Positions 63,501 to 64,000 of a stretch of 64,000 bases of DNA are shown piece by piece (position 1 is the stretch's first letter; each line of letters starts with the position of its first letter). The stretch lies in NCBI RefSeq assembly GCF_900454495.1, contig NZ_UGSI01000002.1, positions 898,501 to 962,500 on the forward strand. Reading direction: 5' to 3'. A model generated the notes under the pieces. It saw only the letters and a program-made list of their open reading frames with translations, had not been told where the DNA came from and ran no database searches. A program made the translations under genes and the position numbers. This stretch comes from Paenibacillus macerans. GTDB lineage: Bacteria; Bacillota; Bacilli; Paenibacillales; Paenibacillaceae.

Positions 63501-64000
<500 letters not shown>

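Overview
The window comes from a low- to mid-GC Gram-positive bacterium of the Bacillota, most likely Paenibacillus or a close relative. The right edge carries the first ~500 bases of a Bacillus/Paenibacillus-type 16S rRNA gene. Lipoprotein signals, AGGAGG ribosome sites, frequent GTG/TTG starts, and the pcrB-pcrA-ligA block fit the same group. Coordinates and functions come from reading the sequence only; no database search was run.

Layout. 1-10.3 kb: the 3' end of a large secreted-type protein, two deoxynucleoside kinases, a U32-family hydroxylase/peptidase-like protein, a 27-residue holin-like toxin, a FucO-type alcohol dehydrogenase, a cluster of small genes (an unknown 53-aa protein, a frameshifted DUF6809-like gene, a ribbon-helix-helix regulator), and an ArsR/SRPBCC pair. 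11-18 kb: a ROK regulator followed by a sugar ABC importer, a SIS isomerase/deglycase and a PfkB kinase. The gene order resembles the fructoselysine (frl) system, with xylO-like operator sequences. 18-45 kb: a large glycan cluster resembling S-layer glycan clusters. It holds galU, an O-antigen-ligase-like protein, a three-domain glycosyltransferase, an epimerase, two GT61-type transferases, a methyltransferase-kinase-coiled-coil protein, a Wzm/Wzt ABC exporter, rmlA/C/B/D with an rmlB relic, further GT2 enzymes, an acyltransferase, a polyprenyl-phosphate sugar-1-P transferase and a GDPD-like protein. 45-52 kb: pcrB, pcrA and ligA, separated by repeat-rich DNA. 52-56.7 kb: an efflux locus (two adaptors around one DHA2-type MFS pump, plus a PadR regulator) behind a strong promoter with a perfect palindrome. 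56.8-62.8 kb: a radical SAM/SPASM enzyme overlapping a 27-aa peptide gene, then three tandem paralogous solute-binding lipoproteins without permeases. 63.2-64 kb: rrn promoters, leader and the start of 16S rRNA.

The two most interesting systems are the following. (i) The radical SAM + peptide pair at 56.8-58.3 kb is a candidate RiPP. Its precursor has no Cys and no aromatic residues, so it does not match the common radical-SAM RiPP crosslink motifs. (ii) The 27.8-31.8 kb module has the order methyltransferase, kinase-like domain, three 28-residue coiled-coil repeats, then Wzm and Wzt with a long C-terminal domain. It looks like a Gram-positive counterpart of the WbdD chain terminator/molecular ruler of ABC-transporter-dependent O-antigens.
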